In this document: positions 1-7,748 of the stretch, in pieces | Position numbering within the stretch: the stretch's first letter is position 1 | Layout: every line of letters begins with the position of its first letter | NCBI GenBank assembly: GCA_033764265.1 | Contig: JANRJB010000314.1 | Span: forward strand, 1 to 15,501 | Source: VGEM01 sp033764265 | GTDB taxonomy: Bacteria; Pseudomonadota; Alphaproteobacteria; Rhodospirillales; Rhodospirillaceae | Length of the DNA stretch: 15,501 nucleotides | Direction: 5' to 3' | Program-made: the position numbers and the translations under genes | The notes under the pieces: model-generated | Told to the model about the DNA's origin: nothing | What the model saw: only the letters and a program-made list of their open reading frames with translations | Databases searched by the model: none

Positions 1-434
1 CGGTCGAACGGCGCCTGGGCCGGCCAGCCCTTGTAACCGTCGCCGACCATGGTGGTGACATTGTGGAGATTGAGCGCCTTGAAGCGCTGTTCGGCCTTGG
101 CCAGCAGGTCGCGATGGCGCTCGATGGTGTAGACCCGTCGCGCCAGCTTCGACAGCACGGCGGCCTGATAGCCCGAGCCGGTCCCGACCTCGAGCACCTT
201 ATGGCGGTCGCCCACGTCCAGCGCCTGGGTCATCAGCCCGACCACCAGGGGTTGGCTGATGGTCTGTCCGCAGGTGATGGGCAGCGCCTGGTTGGCATAG
301 GCCTGATCGAGAAACTGTTCCTCGACGAAGGTCTCGCGCGGCGTGCGCTCGATCGCCGCCAGCACGCGCGTGTCGGTCACGCCCTGGTTGCGCAGGTCCA
401 TGATCAGCCGGATTTTGCGCGTGTCCTGGCTCAT
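1..434 (-). CDS. pcm: Protein-L-isoaspartate O-methyltransferase, 3' end missing (runs off left edge)
   Basis: Pcm transfers a methyl group from S-adenosylmethionine to L-isoaspartyl residues in damaged cytosolic proteins, starting their repair. The visible 144 residues begin MSQDTRKIRLIMDL and carry the GQTISQP signature (about 56-62), typical of this family, and the SAM-binding glycine loop LEVGTGSG (about 81-88), followed by an acidic strand end at YTIER. The usual family length is a little over 200 residues, so the C-terminal third lies beyond the window. The ATG at 434 is 11 bases after the surE stop and gives the family-typical N-terminus; no strong Shine-Dalgarno sequence precedes it. 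Pairing of surE and pcm is common in proteobacteria and links both genes to stationary-phase survival. Identification is firm; only the truncation is limiting. Confidence 0.93.
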   Translation of the reverse strand, partial: MSQDTRKIRLIMDLRNQGVTDTRVLAAIERTPRETFVEEQFLDQAYANQALPITCGQTISQPLVVGLMTQALDVGDRHKVLEVGTGSGYQAAVLSKLARRVYTIERHRDLLAKAEQRFKALNLHNVTTMVGDGYKGWPAQAPFD

Positions 435-445
435 GTCGGCAAGAG

Positions 446-1255
446 CTACGGATAAACCCTGCGCAGCGCCGCCAGCGTCGCGTCATCGGTCAGGTCGATG
501 TGCAACGGCGTCACCGCGATGTAACCTGCGCCGATGGCGTTCAGGTCGGTGTCGGCGGCGTGGGCGTCGGCCAGGCGCATGGCACCGATCCACAGGTACG
601 GCTTGCCGCGCGGATCGTGGCGCAGCACCAAATCGTCGCCGATCTTGTGCTTACCCTGACGCGACGGGCGCACGCCCGCCACCTCGTCAGGATCGCAGTC
701 GGGGAAGTTGACGTTGATCAGTACCTGGCGCGGCCAGCCGACCCGGCACAAGTTGGCGATCAGGTCGGGGCCATAGCGCAGCGCGGTGTTCCATGGCACG
801 TTCTCGGCGTCGGCGAACACCTGCGACAACGCAATGGCGCGGAAGCCCAATAGCGCGCCTTCCATCGCCGCGGCCACGGTGCCGGAATAGTGTACGTCCT
901 CGCCCAGGTTGGCGCCCATGTTGACGCCCGACAGCACCAGGTCGGGCGGATGGTCTTTCATCAGATGGTTGACCGCCACCAGCACACAATCGGTCGGCGT
1001 GCCGTTGATGGTGTAGCGCTGGTCGGCGATGCGCACCGGACGCAAGGGCTCGTGCAAGGTCAGCGAGTGCCCTGCCCCGCTCTGTTCCGAGGCCGGCGCC
1101 ACCACCCAGACGTCGTCGGTCAGCGCCTTGGCGATGCGTTCCAGCACCGTGAACCCGTGCGCGGCGATGCCGTCGTCGTTGGAGATCAGGATGCGCTTGC
1201 CCCTGAGCTCGGTCAGCGGCGGATAGTGGGTCTCGTCGCTCATGTTCACGCTCAT
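446..1255 (-). CDS. surE: 5'/3'-nucleotidase SurE
   Basis: SurE is a metal-dependent phosphatase that removes phosphate from nucleoside 5'- and 3'-monophosphates and is tied to stationary-phase survival. The 269-residue product has the family N-terminus RILISNDDG (about 21-29), whose paired aspartates bind the metal ion, the conserved SGVNMGANLG stretch in the middle, and the YSGTVAAAMEG segment after it. Length matches the family. The first ATG (1255) overlaps the serS stop as ATGA, which suggests translational coupling. A second ATG four codons in (MSDETHY) is an alternative start that changes nothing functional. The gene sits between serS and pcm, an order common in alphaproteobacteria. 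Confidence 0.95.
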   Translation of the reverse strand: MSVNMSDETHYPPLTELRGKRILISNDDGIAAHGFTVLERIAKALTDDVWVVAPASEQSGAGHSLTLHEPLRPVRIADQRYTINGTPTDCVLVAVNHLMKDHPPDLVLSGVNMGANLGEDVHYSGTVAAAMEGALLGFRAIALSQVFADAENVPWNTALRYGPDLIANLCRVGWPRQVLINVNFPDCDPDEVAGVRPSRQGKHKIGDDLVLRHDPRGKPYLWIGAMRLADAHAADTDLNAIGAGYIAVTPLHIDLTDDATLAALRRVYP

Positions 1256-2529
1256 GGCCGACGGATCGCCTCGATGCCGCCCATGTAAGGTTTGAGCGCC
1301 GCCGGTACGCGGATGGCGCCGTCGGCTTCCTGATAGTTCTCCAAGACCGCGACCAGGGTGCGCCCGACCGCGAGGCCCGAGCCATTAAGCGTATGCACCA
1401 GGCGCGTGCCCTTCTTGTCGCCCTCTGCGCGGTAACGGGCGTTCATGCGCCTAGCCTGGAAGTCGCGCGCGGTCGAGCAGCTGGAAATCTCGCGATAGGT
1501 GTTCTGACCCGGCAGCCAGACCTCCAGGTCGTAGGTGCGCGCCATGCCGAAGCCCATGTCGCCGGCGCACAGGGCCAGCACGCGGTACGGCAGCTCCAGC
1601 CGTTGCAGCACCTTCTCGGCGCAGGCGGTCATGCGCTCGTGCTCGGCAGCCGACTGCTCGGGCGTGACGATGCTGACCAGTTCGACCTTCTCGAATTGGT
1701 GCTGGCGGATCATGCCCTTGGTGTCCTTGCCGGCTGCGCCGGCCTCGGATCGGAAGCACGGCGTGAACGCGGTCAAACGGATCGGAAGCTCGGTCTCGGC
1801 CAGAATCTTTTCCGCCACCATGTTGGTCAAGGAAACTTCAGCCGTGGGAATCAGCCAAAGCCCGGCGGTTGTCATGTAGAGATCTTCGACGAACTTCGGC
1901 AGTTGGCCGGTGCCCTGCAGTGCCTCGGCCTTCACCAGCACCGGCGGGTTAACCTCGACATAGCCGTGTTCCTGCGTGTGCAGGTCGAGCATGAACTGGG
2001 CCAGCGCCCGTTCCAGCCGCGCCAGCGCCCCGGTCAGGATGGAGAAGCGCGCGCCCGAGATCACCGCGGCCTGGTCGAAGTCCATCAGCCCCAGCCCGAC
2101 GCCCAGATCGGCATGGTCCTTGGGCTGGAAGTTGAACTGCCGCGGCGCCCCGACACGGCGCAACTCGACGTTGGCGGTTTCGTCGCGGCCGTCGGGAACC
2201 TCGGCATCGGGTACGTTGGGAATCATCAGCAGCACGTCGCGCAGGTATTGGCCGTGCTGGTTGGCCTCGGCCTCGAGCGCGGCCATGCGATCCTTGATGG
2301 CGGCCACTTCGGCCATCTGCGCGGCGGCATCGCCGCCCTTGGCTTTGACCTGGCCGATCTGCTTGGAGACCTCGTTGCGCCGGGTTTGCAGGCCTTGCAA
2401 CTCGGTCAGCGCGGCACGATGCCTGGCGTCGAGTTCCAGGATCTCTCCTGACCGGCCGGGCGCCCCGCGCCGGGCGAGCGCGGCGTCCAGCGCCGCCGGA
2501 TTGTCGCGAATCCACTTGAGGTCGAGCAT
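1252..2529 (-). CDS. serS: Seryl-tRNA synthetase
   Basis: SerS is the cytosolic class II aminoacyl-tRNA synthetase that charges tRNA-Ser (and tRNA-Sec where present) with serine. The 425-residue protein shows the full family layout: an N-terminal long helical hairpin that reaches the tRNA (about residues 30-100, rich in Q, E, K and A), the serine-binding TAEV (229-232), class II motif 2 FRSEAG (259-264) with the downstream KGMIRQHQF loop, and motif 3 NGSGLAVGRTLVAVLE (382-397) containing the ATP-binding arginine. The start at 2529 follows an AGGTGG Shine-Dalgarno-like sequence by three bases, and a promoter candidate lies just upstream. The stop overlaps the surE start, so serS, surE and pcm probably share a transcript. 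Identification is firm. Confidence 0.97.
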   Translation of the reverse strand: MLDLKWIRDNPAALDAALARRGAPGRSGEILELDARHRAALTELQGLQTRRNEVSKQIGQVKAKGGDAAAQMAEVAAIKDRMAALEAEANQHGQYLRDVLLMIPNVPDAEVPDGRDETANVELRRVGAPRQFNFQPKDHADLGVGLGLMDFDQAAVISGARFSILTGALARLERALAQFMLDLHTQEHGYVEVNPPVLVKAEALQGTGQLPKFVEDLYMTTAGLWLIPTAEVSLTNMVAEKILAETELPIRLTAFTPCFRSEAGAAGKDTKGMIRQHQFEKVELVSIVTPEQSAAEHERMTACAEKVLQRLELPYRVLALCAGDMGFGMARTYDLEVWLPGQNTYREISSCSTARDFQARRMNARYRAEGDKKGTRLVHTLNGSGLAVGRTLVAVLENYQEADGAIRVPAALKPYMGGIEAIRRP

Positions 2530-2552
2530 GTCCCACCTGCGATCGGGACACG

Positions 2553-2581
2553 CTTATACGAGTGCCGCCCGAAGCCGTAAA
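2553..2581 (-). promoter_or_regulatory. Candidate sigma70-type promoter for serS-surE-pcm
   Basis: Reading the minus strand, TTTACG (2576-2581, four of six matches to TTGACA) is followed after exactly 17 bases by TATAAG (2553-2558, five of six matches to TATAAT). The -10 box lies about 23 bases before the serS ATG, and the element sits in the 68-base gap behind tatC. Spacing and position fit a housekeeping promoter; this is inference from consensus only. Confidence 0.45.
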
Positions 2582-2597
2582 GCGACCGGGCGCAACG

Positions 2598-3419
2598 TCA
2601 TGCCTGGTTGAAGTCGGTGTCCTCGACGCCCGAGGAGGTATCGCCGTCGGCCCAGGCGGCTTCGCGCTGTTTCTGGGCCAGCTTCGCGCCCCAGATGGCG
2701 ACTTCGTACAGAATCAGCATCGGTACGGCGAGGCCGATCTGGCTGATCACGTCCGGTGGCGTGACGATGCCGGCGAAGATGAACACGCCGACGATGGCAT
2801 AGCGGCGTTTCTCGGCCAGGCCCTCGGCGGTGACGATGCCGACGCGGGCCAGAAGCACCAACAGTACCGGCATCTGAAAGCTGATGCCGAAGGCGAAGAT
2901 CAGCGTCATGACCAGCGACAGATAGTCGGCGACGCGCGGTTCGAGCTGGATCGGCAGCACGGTCTGGTCGGCGGTGGTCTGGAAGCCGAGCAGAAACGCC
3001 CAAGCCATCGGCATGATGACCGCGTACACCAGCAACCCGCCCAGGAAAAACAGCACCGGGCTCGCCACCAGGAACGGCAGGATCGCCTTGCGTTCGTGCC
3101 GGTAAAGACCGGGCGCGACGAACAGCCACAGCTGGTTGGCGAAAATCGGGAAGGTGATGAACGCCGCCGAGAAGAACGCCACCTTCATCTGGGTGAAGAA
3201 ATTCTCGGTCAGGTGGGTGTAGATCATGCGGTTGGTGCCGCCGACCTCTTGCATCGCCTTGGCCAGCGGCTGCATCAGGAAATCGAAAATGTACGGGGCG
3301 AAGTAGAACGACCCCATGAACGTCACCAGCAGGGCGACGATCGAGTACAACAGGCGCTGGCGCAACTCGAGCAAGTGGTCGAGCAGCGGCATGGTATGGG
3401 AATCGGGGTTCTCGGCCAT
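2598..3419 (-). CDS. tatC: Sec-independent (twin-arginine) translocase subunit TatC
   Basis: TatC is the multi-span inner-membrane receptor that, with TatB, recognises twin-arginine signal peptides and recruits TatA for export of folded proteins. The 273-residue product has the N-terminal cytosolic motif HLLELRQRL (about 15-23), six hydrophobic segments, the conserved FVAPGLYRHE (about 100-109) whose final glutamate matches the signal-peptide-binding residue of E. coli TatC, and TPPDVISQ (about 220-227) ahead of the last spans. The C-terminal tail is acidic and soluble. It is the last gene of a tatA-tatB-tatC set with gaps of 63 and 29 bases. The start at 3419 gives the short hydrophilic N-terminus normal for the family; Met10 is a less likely alternative. 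Confidence 0.96.
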   Translation of the reverse strand: MAENPDSHTMPLLDHLLELRQRLLYSIVALLVTFMGSFYFAPYIFDFLMQPLAKAMQEVGGTNRMIYTHLTENFFTQMKVAFFSAAFITFPIFANQLWLFVAPGLYRHERKAILPFLVASPVLFFLGGLLVYAVIMPMAWAFLLGFQTTADQTVLPIQLEPRVADYLSLVMTLIFAFGISFQMPVLLVLLARVGIVTAEGLAEKRRYAIVGVFIFAGIVTPPDVISQIGLAVPMLILYEVAIWGAKLAQKQREAAWADGDTSSGVEDTDFNQA

Positions 3420-3448
3420 GGCGATGAACGGTGACGGGCCCTGGCGGT

Positions 3449-3928
3449 TTATTGGGCGGCCTGCGCCGGCGGCGCAGCAGTCGTCGACGTCGGGGCGGGC
3501 TCAGCCGGCGCGCTCGCCGGCGTGGCCGCCGGAAGCGCCGCGGGTGCGGCCGCAGGCGTGGGCCCGGCCGCGGCCTTGGCTTCGGCCAGGGCGTTCTGGG
3601 CCGTGCTCACCGTGCCTTCGATCTCGCGGCGGGTCGATGCGACCGTTTCGGTCAGCTCGCGCTTGAATTCCCCGGTCGGGTCGATCAGCTTTTCAACCTC
3701 GGTGCCGATCGACCGGGTCGACACCGCCTGAACGGTTTTCTTGACCTCGTCCAGTTCGGCCTCGCGCAGCATGTCGTTCCAGTGGCCCTGGAACTCGCCG
3801 GCCAGCTTGCGCGCCTTGCGCATGAATTGCGCCATCGACCGCATGGCCTTGGGCAGCTCTTTCGGCCCCAGGACCATAACGGCCACCAGGCCGATCAGCG
3901 CCAGCTCTGACCATGCGAGGTCTAACAT
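3449..3928 (-). CDS. tatB: Sec-independent (twin-arginine) translocase subunit TatB
   Basis: TatB partners TatC in the twin-arginine signal receptor complex at the inner membrane. The 159-residue protein starts with MLDLAWSELALIG, which runs into a single N-terminal transmembrane helix and then the hinge VLGPKELPKAMRS (about 19-31), the TatB form of the FGxKxLP hinge. An amphipathic helix (about 24-60) and a charged coil follow. The last 45 or so residues are almost only Ala, Pro, Thr and Ser, a low-complexity tail of no assigned role, common in high-GC alphaproteobacterial TatB proteins. Position between tatA and tatC supports TatB rather than a second TatA. Identification is firm; the tail has no clear function. 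Confidence 0.94.
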   Translation of the reverse strand: MLDLAWSELALIGLVAVMVLGPKELPKAMRSMAQFMRKARKLAGEFQGHWNDMLREAELDEVKKTVQAVSTRSIGTEVEKLIDPTGEFKRELTETVASTRREIEGTVSTAQNALAEAKAAAGPTPAAAPAALPAATPASAPAEPAPTSTTAAPPAQAAQ

Positions 3929-3991
3929 GCGGACTGCATCGTTGGGGCGCGGGTCCGGCTCGTGCGTCGGGCCGGCCGCCGCGCCGTCGGG

Positions 3992-4198
3992 TTAGGACGA
4001 GGCCGCGTCCTTTTCCTTGGCCGACGCGTCGATGGCCTTGGCCTGGTCGGCGGTTTCGCTGTCGTCCTTCAGGCCTTTCTTGAAGGCGTTGATGCCTTTG
4101 GCCATATCGCCCATCAGACGCGGAATCTTTCCGGCGCCGAACAGGAGCAGCACAACCACCAGGATGACCACCCAGTGCCAGATGCTAAAGGTGCCCAT
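3992..4198 (-). CDS. tatA: Sec-independent (twin-arginine) translocase subunit TatA
   Basis: TatA oligomers form the transient membrane passage for folded Tat substrates. The 68-residue product has the standard plan: short periplasmic start MGTFSIWHW, one transmembrane helix (about 8-21), the hinge FGAGKIP (about 20-26), an amphipathic helix containing KGINAFKKGLKDD (about 34-46), and a short charged tail. It is the first tat gene; the 113-base gap behind scpB, a GGAG Shine-Dalgarno sequence ten bases before the ATG, and a terminator-like hairpin in that gap suggest that tatABC may begin its own transcription unit. Length is typical of alphaproteobacterial TatA. Confidence 0.95.
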   Translation of the reverse strand: MGTFSIWHWVVILVVVLLLFGAGKIPRLMGDMAKGINAFKKGLKDDSETADQAKAIDASAKEKDAASS

Positions 4199-4251
4199 GA
4201 TTCAAATACTCCAAAGGGTTAGCGCGGGTTCTTGAAGGGAATCATCGCAGA

Positions 4252-4278
4252 AAGGGCGCTGCGCCGCAATGCGCCCTT
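4252..4278 (-). terminator. Terminator-like hairpin between scpB and tatA
   Basis: AAGGGCGC (4252-4259) and GCGCCCTT (4271-4278) form a perfect 8-pair stem with an 11-base loop, in the 113-base gap between the scpB stop and the tatA start. Read on the minus strand the stem ends CCCTTTCT, so only a short, interrupted T run follows. It may be a weak or attenuating terminator for the argS-to-scpB transcript, or only an RNA structure ahead of tatA. Confidence 0.4.
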
Positions 4279-4311
4279 CGGCCGCGATGGCCAGCCGGCG
4301 CCGATATCTAT

Positions 4312-5103
4312 TTAGGCGTTTGAATCGCCAGCCGAAAGCCCTTCGGCGGCGTTTTCGTCGCGGTCGCCGCCCACCAGCGGTTCCAAGGCCTCGTCGCTGT
4401 CGTCGGTGTCGAACGGCACGTCGTCCCCGCTGCCACGGGTGGCATAGGCCGACACGCCGCGACGCGCATCAAGCAGGCCGGCAGCCTTGAGCTCGTCCAG
4501 GCCCGGCAGGTCCTGCAGCGATTCAAGCCCGAAATGATCCAGGAACGCGTTGGTGGTGCCCCACATCACCGGGCGGCCGGGCACGTTCTTGCGGCCCTTG
4601 GGCTTGATCCAGCCTTCCTCGAGCAGAATGTCGACGGTGCCCTGGGACACCAGCACGCCGCGGATTTCCTCGATCTCGGCGCGAGTGACGGGCTGGTGGT
4701 AGGCGATGATCGCCAGGGTCTCGATAGCGGCGCGCGACAGCTTGCGCGGCACCAGTTTTTCCAGCTTGAGGCGGTCGGCCAAGTCGGGCGCGGTTCGGAA
4801 CGCCCAGCGCCCATTGGCCTGGGTCAATTCGATGCCGCGACCCTGGTACAGGCCGCGCAGTTCCTCGAGCAGGCCGGTCACGTCGGCGCCGGGCGGCAGG
4901 CGCTCGGCCATGGCCCGCTCGGCCAACGGCTCGGAGGTGGCGAACAACAAGGCCTCGATGATGCGCAGCTCGTCGCCGCGCCGGACGCGGGCAGCCGCGC
5001 TTTCCTCGGCGGCGATTTCGGCCACCGTTTCGTGCACCGCCGCCGGTTCAGGCAGTTCCGTTTCGATATCGTCCTTCAGCTCGGGGCCGCGCGTGGTGTC
5101 CAT
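4312..5103 (-). CDS. scpB: Segregation and condensation protein B
   Basis: ScpB is the winged-helix dimer that binds the kleisin ScpA and, with SMC, organises and segregates chromosomes. The 263-residue product contains the two winged-helix regions typical of the family: one starting at RIIEALLFATSEPL (about 46-59) and a second around LSRAAIETLAIIAYHQPVTR (about 141-160), followed by the highly conserved GTVDILLEEGWI and KGRKNVPGRP stretch and the final LPGLDEL segment. About 45 acidic residues precede the core, and an acidic, probably disordered tail of about 50 residues follows it. It lies 41 bases after scpA, the usual partner order. The start at 5103 is the first ATG; no strong Shine-Dalgarno sequence is seen. 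Confidence 0.94.
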   Translation of the reverse strand: MDTTRGPELKDDIETELPEPAAVHETVAEIAAEESAAARVRRGDELRIIEALLFATSEPLAERAMAERLPPGADVTGLLEELRGLYQGRGIELTQANGRWAFRTAPDLADRLKLEKLVPRKLSRAAIETLAIIAYHQPVTRAEIEEIRGVLVSQGTVDILLEEGWIKPKGRKNVPGRPVMWGTTNAFLDHFGLESLQDLPGLDELKAAGLLDARRGVSAYATRGSGDDVPFDTDDSDEALEPLVGGDRDENAAEGLSAGDSNA

Positions 5104-5144
5104 GAAAAATACCTAGGTTGTACCGGTGTGCTCTGGCGTGCGGA

Positions 5145-5981
5145 TCAGTCGTTCTCGTTGGCGGCGGCGCGGTTGGCCGGCTTCAGGAAGATCGGCGAGA
5201 ATGCACCGCCGTCCTGGCGGATATCAGCCTTGCCCTGGCGCACCAGCTCGAGCGCGGCGACCAGGGTGGTGCTGACGGCCGACCGGCGCATCAGGGGCTG
5301 GCGTATGCCCGCCGGCAGAAACGCGGTCAAGGTCGCCCAGTCGGGTACATTCGGCAGCATCTCGCGCAGGCGCGCGATGGCGTCGTCGATCGAGAACAGG
5401 TCGAACGGCTCGATCTCCAGGGCCGTGACGGCGCGGTCGCGGTGCTGGGCGGCGTAGGCCTTAAGCAGGTCGTACAACGAGACGTCGTAGACCGGCCGGT
5501 AGGTGATCGGAAGGCCCTCGGCCATGCCGCGGCCGAAAAAGTCGACGCCCCGGATCGGCAAGGCGAACAGTTCGCGCCCGGCCTTCTGCATGGCCTCCAG
5601 ACGCATCAGCTGGAACTTCAGCGCCTCGGCCATCTCCTCGGCCGACGGCTGCTCGCCGGAATCCTCCGGCGGTAGGAGGAGCTTGGACTTGAGGTAGGCG
5701 AGCCAGGCGGCCATCACCAGGTAGTCGGCGGCGATTTCCAGATGAATCACCCGCGCGGAGTCGATGAATTGGAGGTACTGGTCGGCCAGGGCCAGGATCG
5801 AGATGTGCTTGAGATCGACCTTCTGGTCGCGCGCCAGCGTCAGCAGCACGTCGATGGGGCCTTCGTAAGCCCCCAGCGCTAACACCAGATTGTCCTCGGG
5901 CGAACGCGCCACGGGGCCCGAATCTTCCTCGAAATCGGGAATTTGCGCGTCCGCGGGAGTTGCCGCCACGTCCAGCCTCAT
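5145..5981 (-). CDS. scpA: Segregation and condensation protein A (kleisin)
   Basis: ScpA is the kleisin that bridges the SMC heads and carries ScpB in the bacterial condensin complex. The 278-residue product has the family N-terminal block YEGPIDVLLTLARDQKVDL (about 39-57) followed by ISILALADQYLQFI and AADYLVMAAWLAYLKSKLLLP, the most conserved part of alphaproteobacterial ScpA. The C-terminal winged-helix part ends near LVRQGKADIRQDGGAFSPI. About 35 less conserved residues precede the core. The start at 5981 leaves a 2-base gap to the stop of the upstream membrane protease gene, so the two are probably translated from one transcript. scpB follows directly. Confidence 0.94.
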   Translation of the reverse strand: MRLDVAATPADAQIPDFEEDSGPVARSPEDNLVLALGAYEGPIDVLLTLARDQKVDLKHISILALADQYLQFIDSARVIHLEIAADYLVMAAWLAYLKSKLLLPPEDSGEQPSAEEMAEALKFQLMRLEAMQKAGRELFALPIRGVDFFGRGMAEGLPITYRPVYDVSLYDLLKAYAAQHRDRAVTALEIEPFDLFSIDDAIARLREMLPNVPDWATLTAFLPAGIRQPLMRRSAVSTTLVAALELVRQGKADIRQDGGAFSPIFLKPANRAAANEND

Positions 5982-5983
5982 AC

Positions 5984-6670
5984 CTACAGCGAAGTGATCG
6001 CCGCGATGGCGCTCACGATGGCGTCGACCACCGGCATCACGACCCAGCCGAAGGGGTCGATCATCACGCCGACGGCCGACCCGGCCCAGGGCAGTCCAAT
6101 CAGCGCGCCGAGAAGAATGAACATGCCGTATTTCTCAAGCCGCGCCAAGCGTTGCGCGGCTGGTAACGGCAACAGGCCGACCGCGACTCGTCCGCCGTCA
6201 AGCGGTGGAATCGGCAGCATGTTGAACACGGCCAGAATGACGTTGAAGACCAGACCGTTTGCACCGGCGTCGGACAGCCAGGCGCGCGCGCCGGCGGGCT
6301 CCGGCCCAGCCATGTGGATAAGTCCGGCGGAGATGAACGCGAGCGCGATGTTCATCAGCGGCCCGGCGGCGGCCACCCACACCATGTCGCGGCGCGGACT
6401 ACGCAACGCCATGAAGTTGACCGGGACCGGCTTGGCCCAGCCCAGGATGAACGGCGCCTTCGACAGGACCAGCATGGCCGGCAGCACGATCGTGCCGAGC
6501 GGATCGACGTGTCGCAGGGGATTGAGCGACAACCGGCCCATGCGCGCGGCCGTGTCGTCGCCGAAGGCCAGTGCCGCATAGCCGTGTGCGGCTTCGTGAA
6601 GGGTAATCGCCAGGATCGCGGGCACACCCACGGTGACAATGATTTCAAGAATGTTGAGCGCGCTATCCAT
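5984..6670 (-). CDS. M50-type (site-2 protease family) membrane metalloprotease
   Basis: This is a polytopic inner-membrane protein with the zinc site of intramembrane-cleaving site-2 proteases: HEAAH at 25-29 inside the first hydrophobic helix, and NMLPIPPLDGGR at 150-161, whose aspartate (about 158) is expected to be the third zinc ligand. The 228-residue length and lack of a PDZ domain match the compact S2P-like branch (YwhC/Rip3-type core) rather than RseP, which is about twice as long and has PDZ domains. Substrate unknown. Four or five hydrophobic segments are visible. It is set tightly between nagZ (9-base gap) and scpA (2-base gap), so it is transcribed with them. Family assignment is firm; the physiological role is not known from sequence. 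Confidence 0.9.
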   Translation of the reverse strand: MDSALNILEIIVTVGVPAILAITLHEAAHGYAALAFGDDTAARMGRLSLNPLRHVDPLGTIVLPAMLVLSKAPFILGWAKPVPVNFMALRSPRRDMVWVAAAGPLMNIALAFISAGLIHMAGPEPAGARAWLSDAGANGLVFNVILAVFNMLPIPPLDGGRVAVGLLPLPAAQRLARLEKYGMFILLGALIGLPWAGSAVGVMIDPFGWVVMPVVDAIVSAIAAITSL

Positions 6671-6679
6671 CGTCGAAAC

Positions 6680-7735
6680 CTACGCGACCGCGCGCAGGCG
6701 ATTGATGACCATGACCTCGGCCGCGGGCACGCTGGCGATGGGCGCCCGCGGTCCGCGCCGGATCGCCTGCGCCGCGACCAGCGCGCCCAGACCGCGCGGG
6801 CCAAGCGGGCCGGTGCCCATGGCCACCGCCTCCATCTCCGTCATGTCGCCGTTGCAATGCAGGACGACATCGCAGCCGGCCGCCAGCGACTGCGCCGCGC
6901 GCGCATCGAACGGCCCGCTCAACGCCTTCATCGACAGATCGTCGCTCATCAGCAGGCCGTCGAAGCCCAGTTCGCCGCGAATCACGTCGCCGATCACCAC
7001 GGGCGACAGCGTGGCGGGGCGCTCGGCATCGATCGCGCGGTAGATAACGTGGGCGGTCATGCCAAAGCAGACTGGAGCTCCGGGCGGCCTCAGAAAATCC
7101 GCGAACGCCCGGAAATCGGTGGCCCGGAGCGTCTCGAGGTCGGTGTCGACCACCGGCAGGGCAAGGTGACTATCGGCGGCCGCCCGGCCGTGGCCCGGGA
7201 TGTGCTTGATCACGGGCATAACGCCGGCGTCGATCAGGCCGTCGGCGGCGGCGCGGCCCAGGGCGGTCACCGTGTGGGGATCGCGGCCGTAGGCGCGGTC
7301 GCCGATCACATCGTGGGCCCCTGCCACAGGCACGTCGAGCACCGGGGCGCAATCCACGTCGATGCCGAGATCCAATAACTCGCGCCCGATCAACGCCATG
7401 TTGAGGCGCACGGCGTTCGCGGCCGCGTGCGGATCGCACGCATGCAGCGCGCCGAACTCCGCGGCCGCCGGCGCGAAGCGCCAATGCGGCGGACGCAGGC
7501 GCTGGACGCGACCGCCTTCCTGGTCGATCAACACCAGCGGATCGATGTCGGGATTGAGCGCGCGCAACGCGTCAACCAGTGCCCGTACCTGAGCGGGCGT
7601 ATCGACGTTGCGGGCAAACAGAATGAAACCGGCCGGGCGCACGCGGCGGAAGAAATCCCGCTCCACGTCGGTCAAAGCCAGTCCGCCAAGGCCGAAGATG
7701 GCTGCGGCCGGCGGCGCTGCGACGGACTCGCTCAT
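6680..7735 (-). CDS. nagZ: Beta-N-acetylhexosaminidase NagZ (glycoside hydrolase family 3)
   Basis: NagZ is a cytosolic GH3 enzyme of peptidoglycan recycling that removes N-acetylglucosamine from GlcNAc-anhydroMurNAc muropeptides. The 351-residue product (start MSESVAAPP) has DQEGGRVQRL (71-80), the loop KHIPGHG (177-183) with DSH (188-190), which in NagZ carries the catalytic His/Asp pair, and SDDLSM (264-269), which holds the nucleophilic aspartate. The length matches the single-domain NagZ class. The reading frame is open 21 codons further upstream, but that extension would run over the end of the SPOR gene and is Arg-rich and unlike the family, so ATG 7735, 13 bases after the SPOR stop, is preferred. 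Next to a SPOR protein that binds stripped glycan strands, the context is cell-wall turnover. Confidence 0.94.
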   Translation of the reverse strand: MSESVAAPPAAAIFGLGGLALTDVERDFFRRVRPAGFILFARNVDTPAQVRALVDALRALNPDIDPLVLIDQEGGRVQRLRPPHWRFAPAAAEFGALHACDPHAAANAVRLNMALIGRELLDLGIDVDCAPVLDVPVAGAHDVIGDRAYGRDPHTVTALGRAAADGLIDAGVMPVIKHIPGHGRAAADSHLALPVVDTDLETLRATDFRAFADFLRPPGAPVCFGMTAHVIYRAIDAERPATLSPVVIGDVIRGELGFDGLLMSDDLSMKALSGPFDARAAQSLAAGCDVVLHCNGDMTEMEAVAMGTGPLGPRGLGALVAAQAIRRGPRAPIASVPAAEVMVINRLRAVA

Positions 7736-7748
7736 GCGCCGGCGCGCA

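Noticed and set aside
1393..2451. Plus-strand open frame of 352 codons opposite serS
   Set aside because: Entirely antisense to serS, low-complexity HLGQ-rich translation, no recognisable domain or ribosome binding site.
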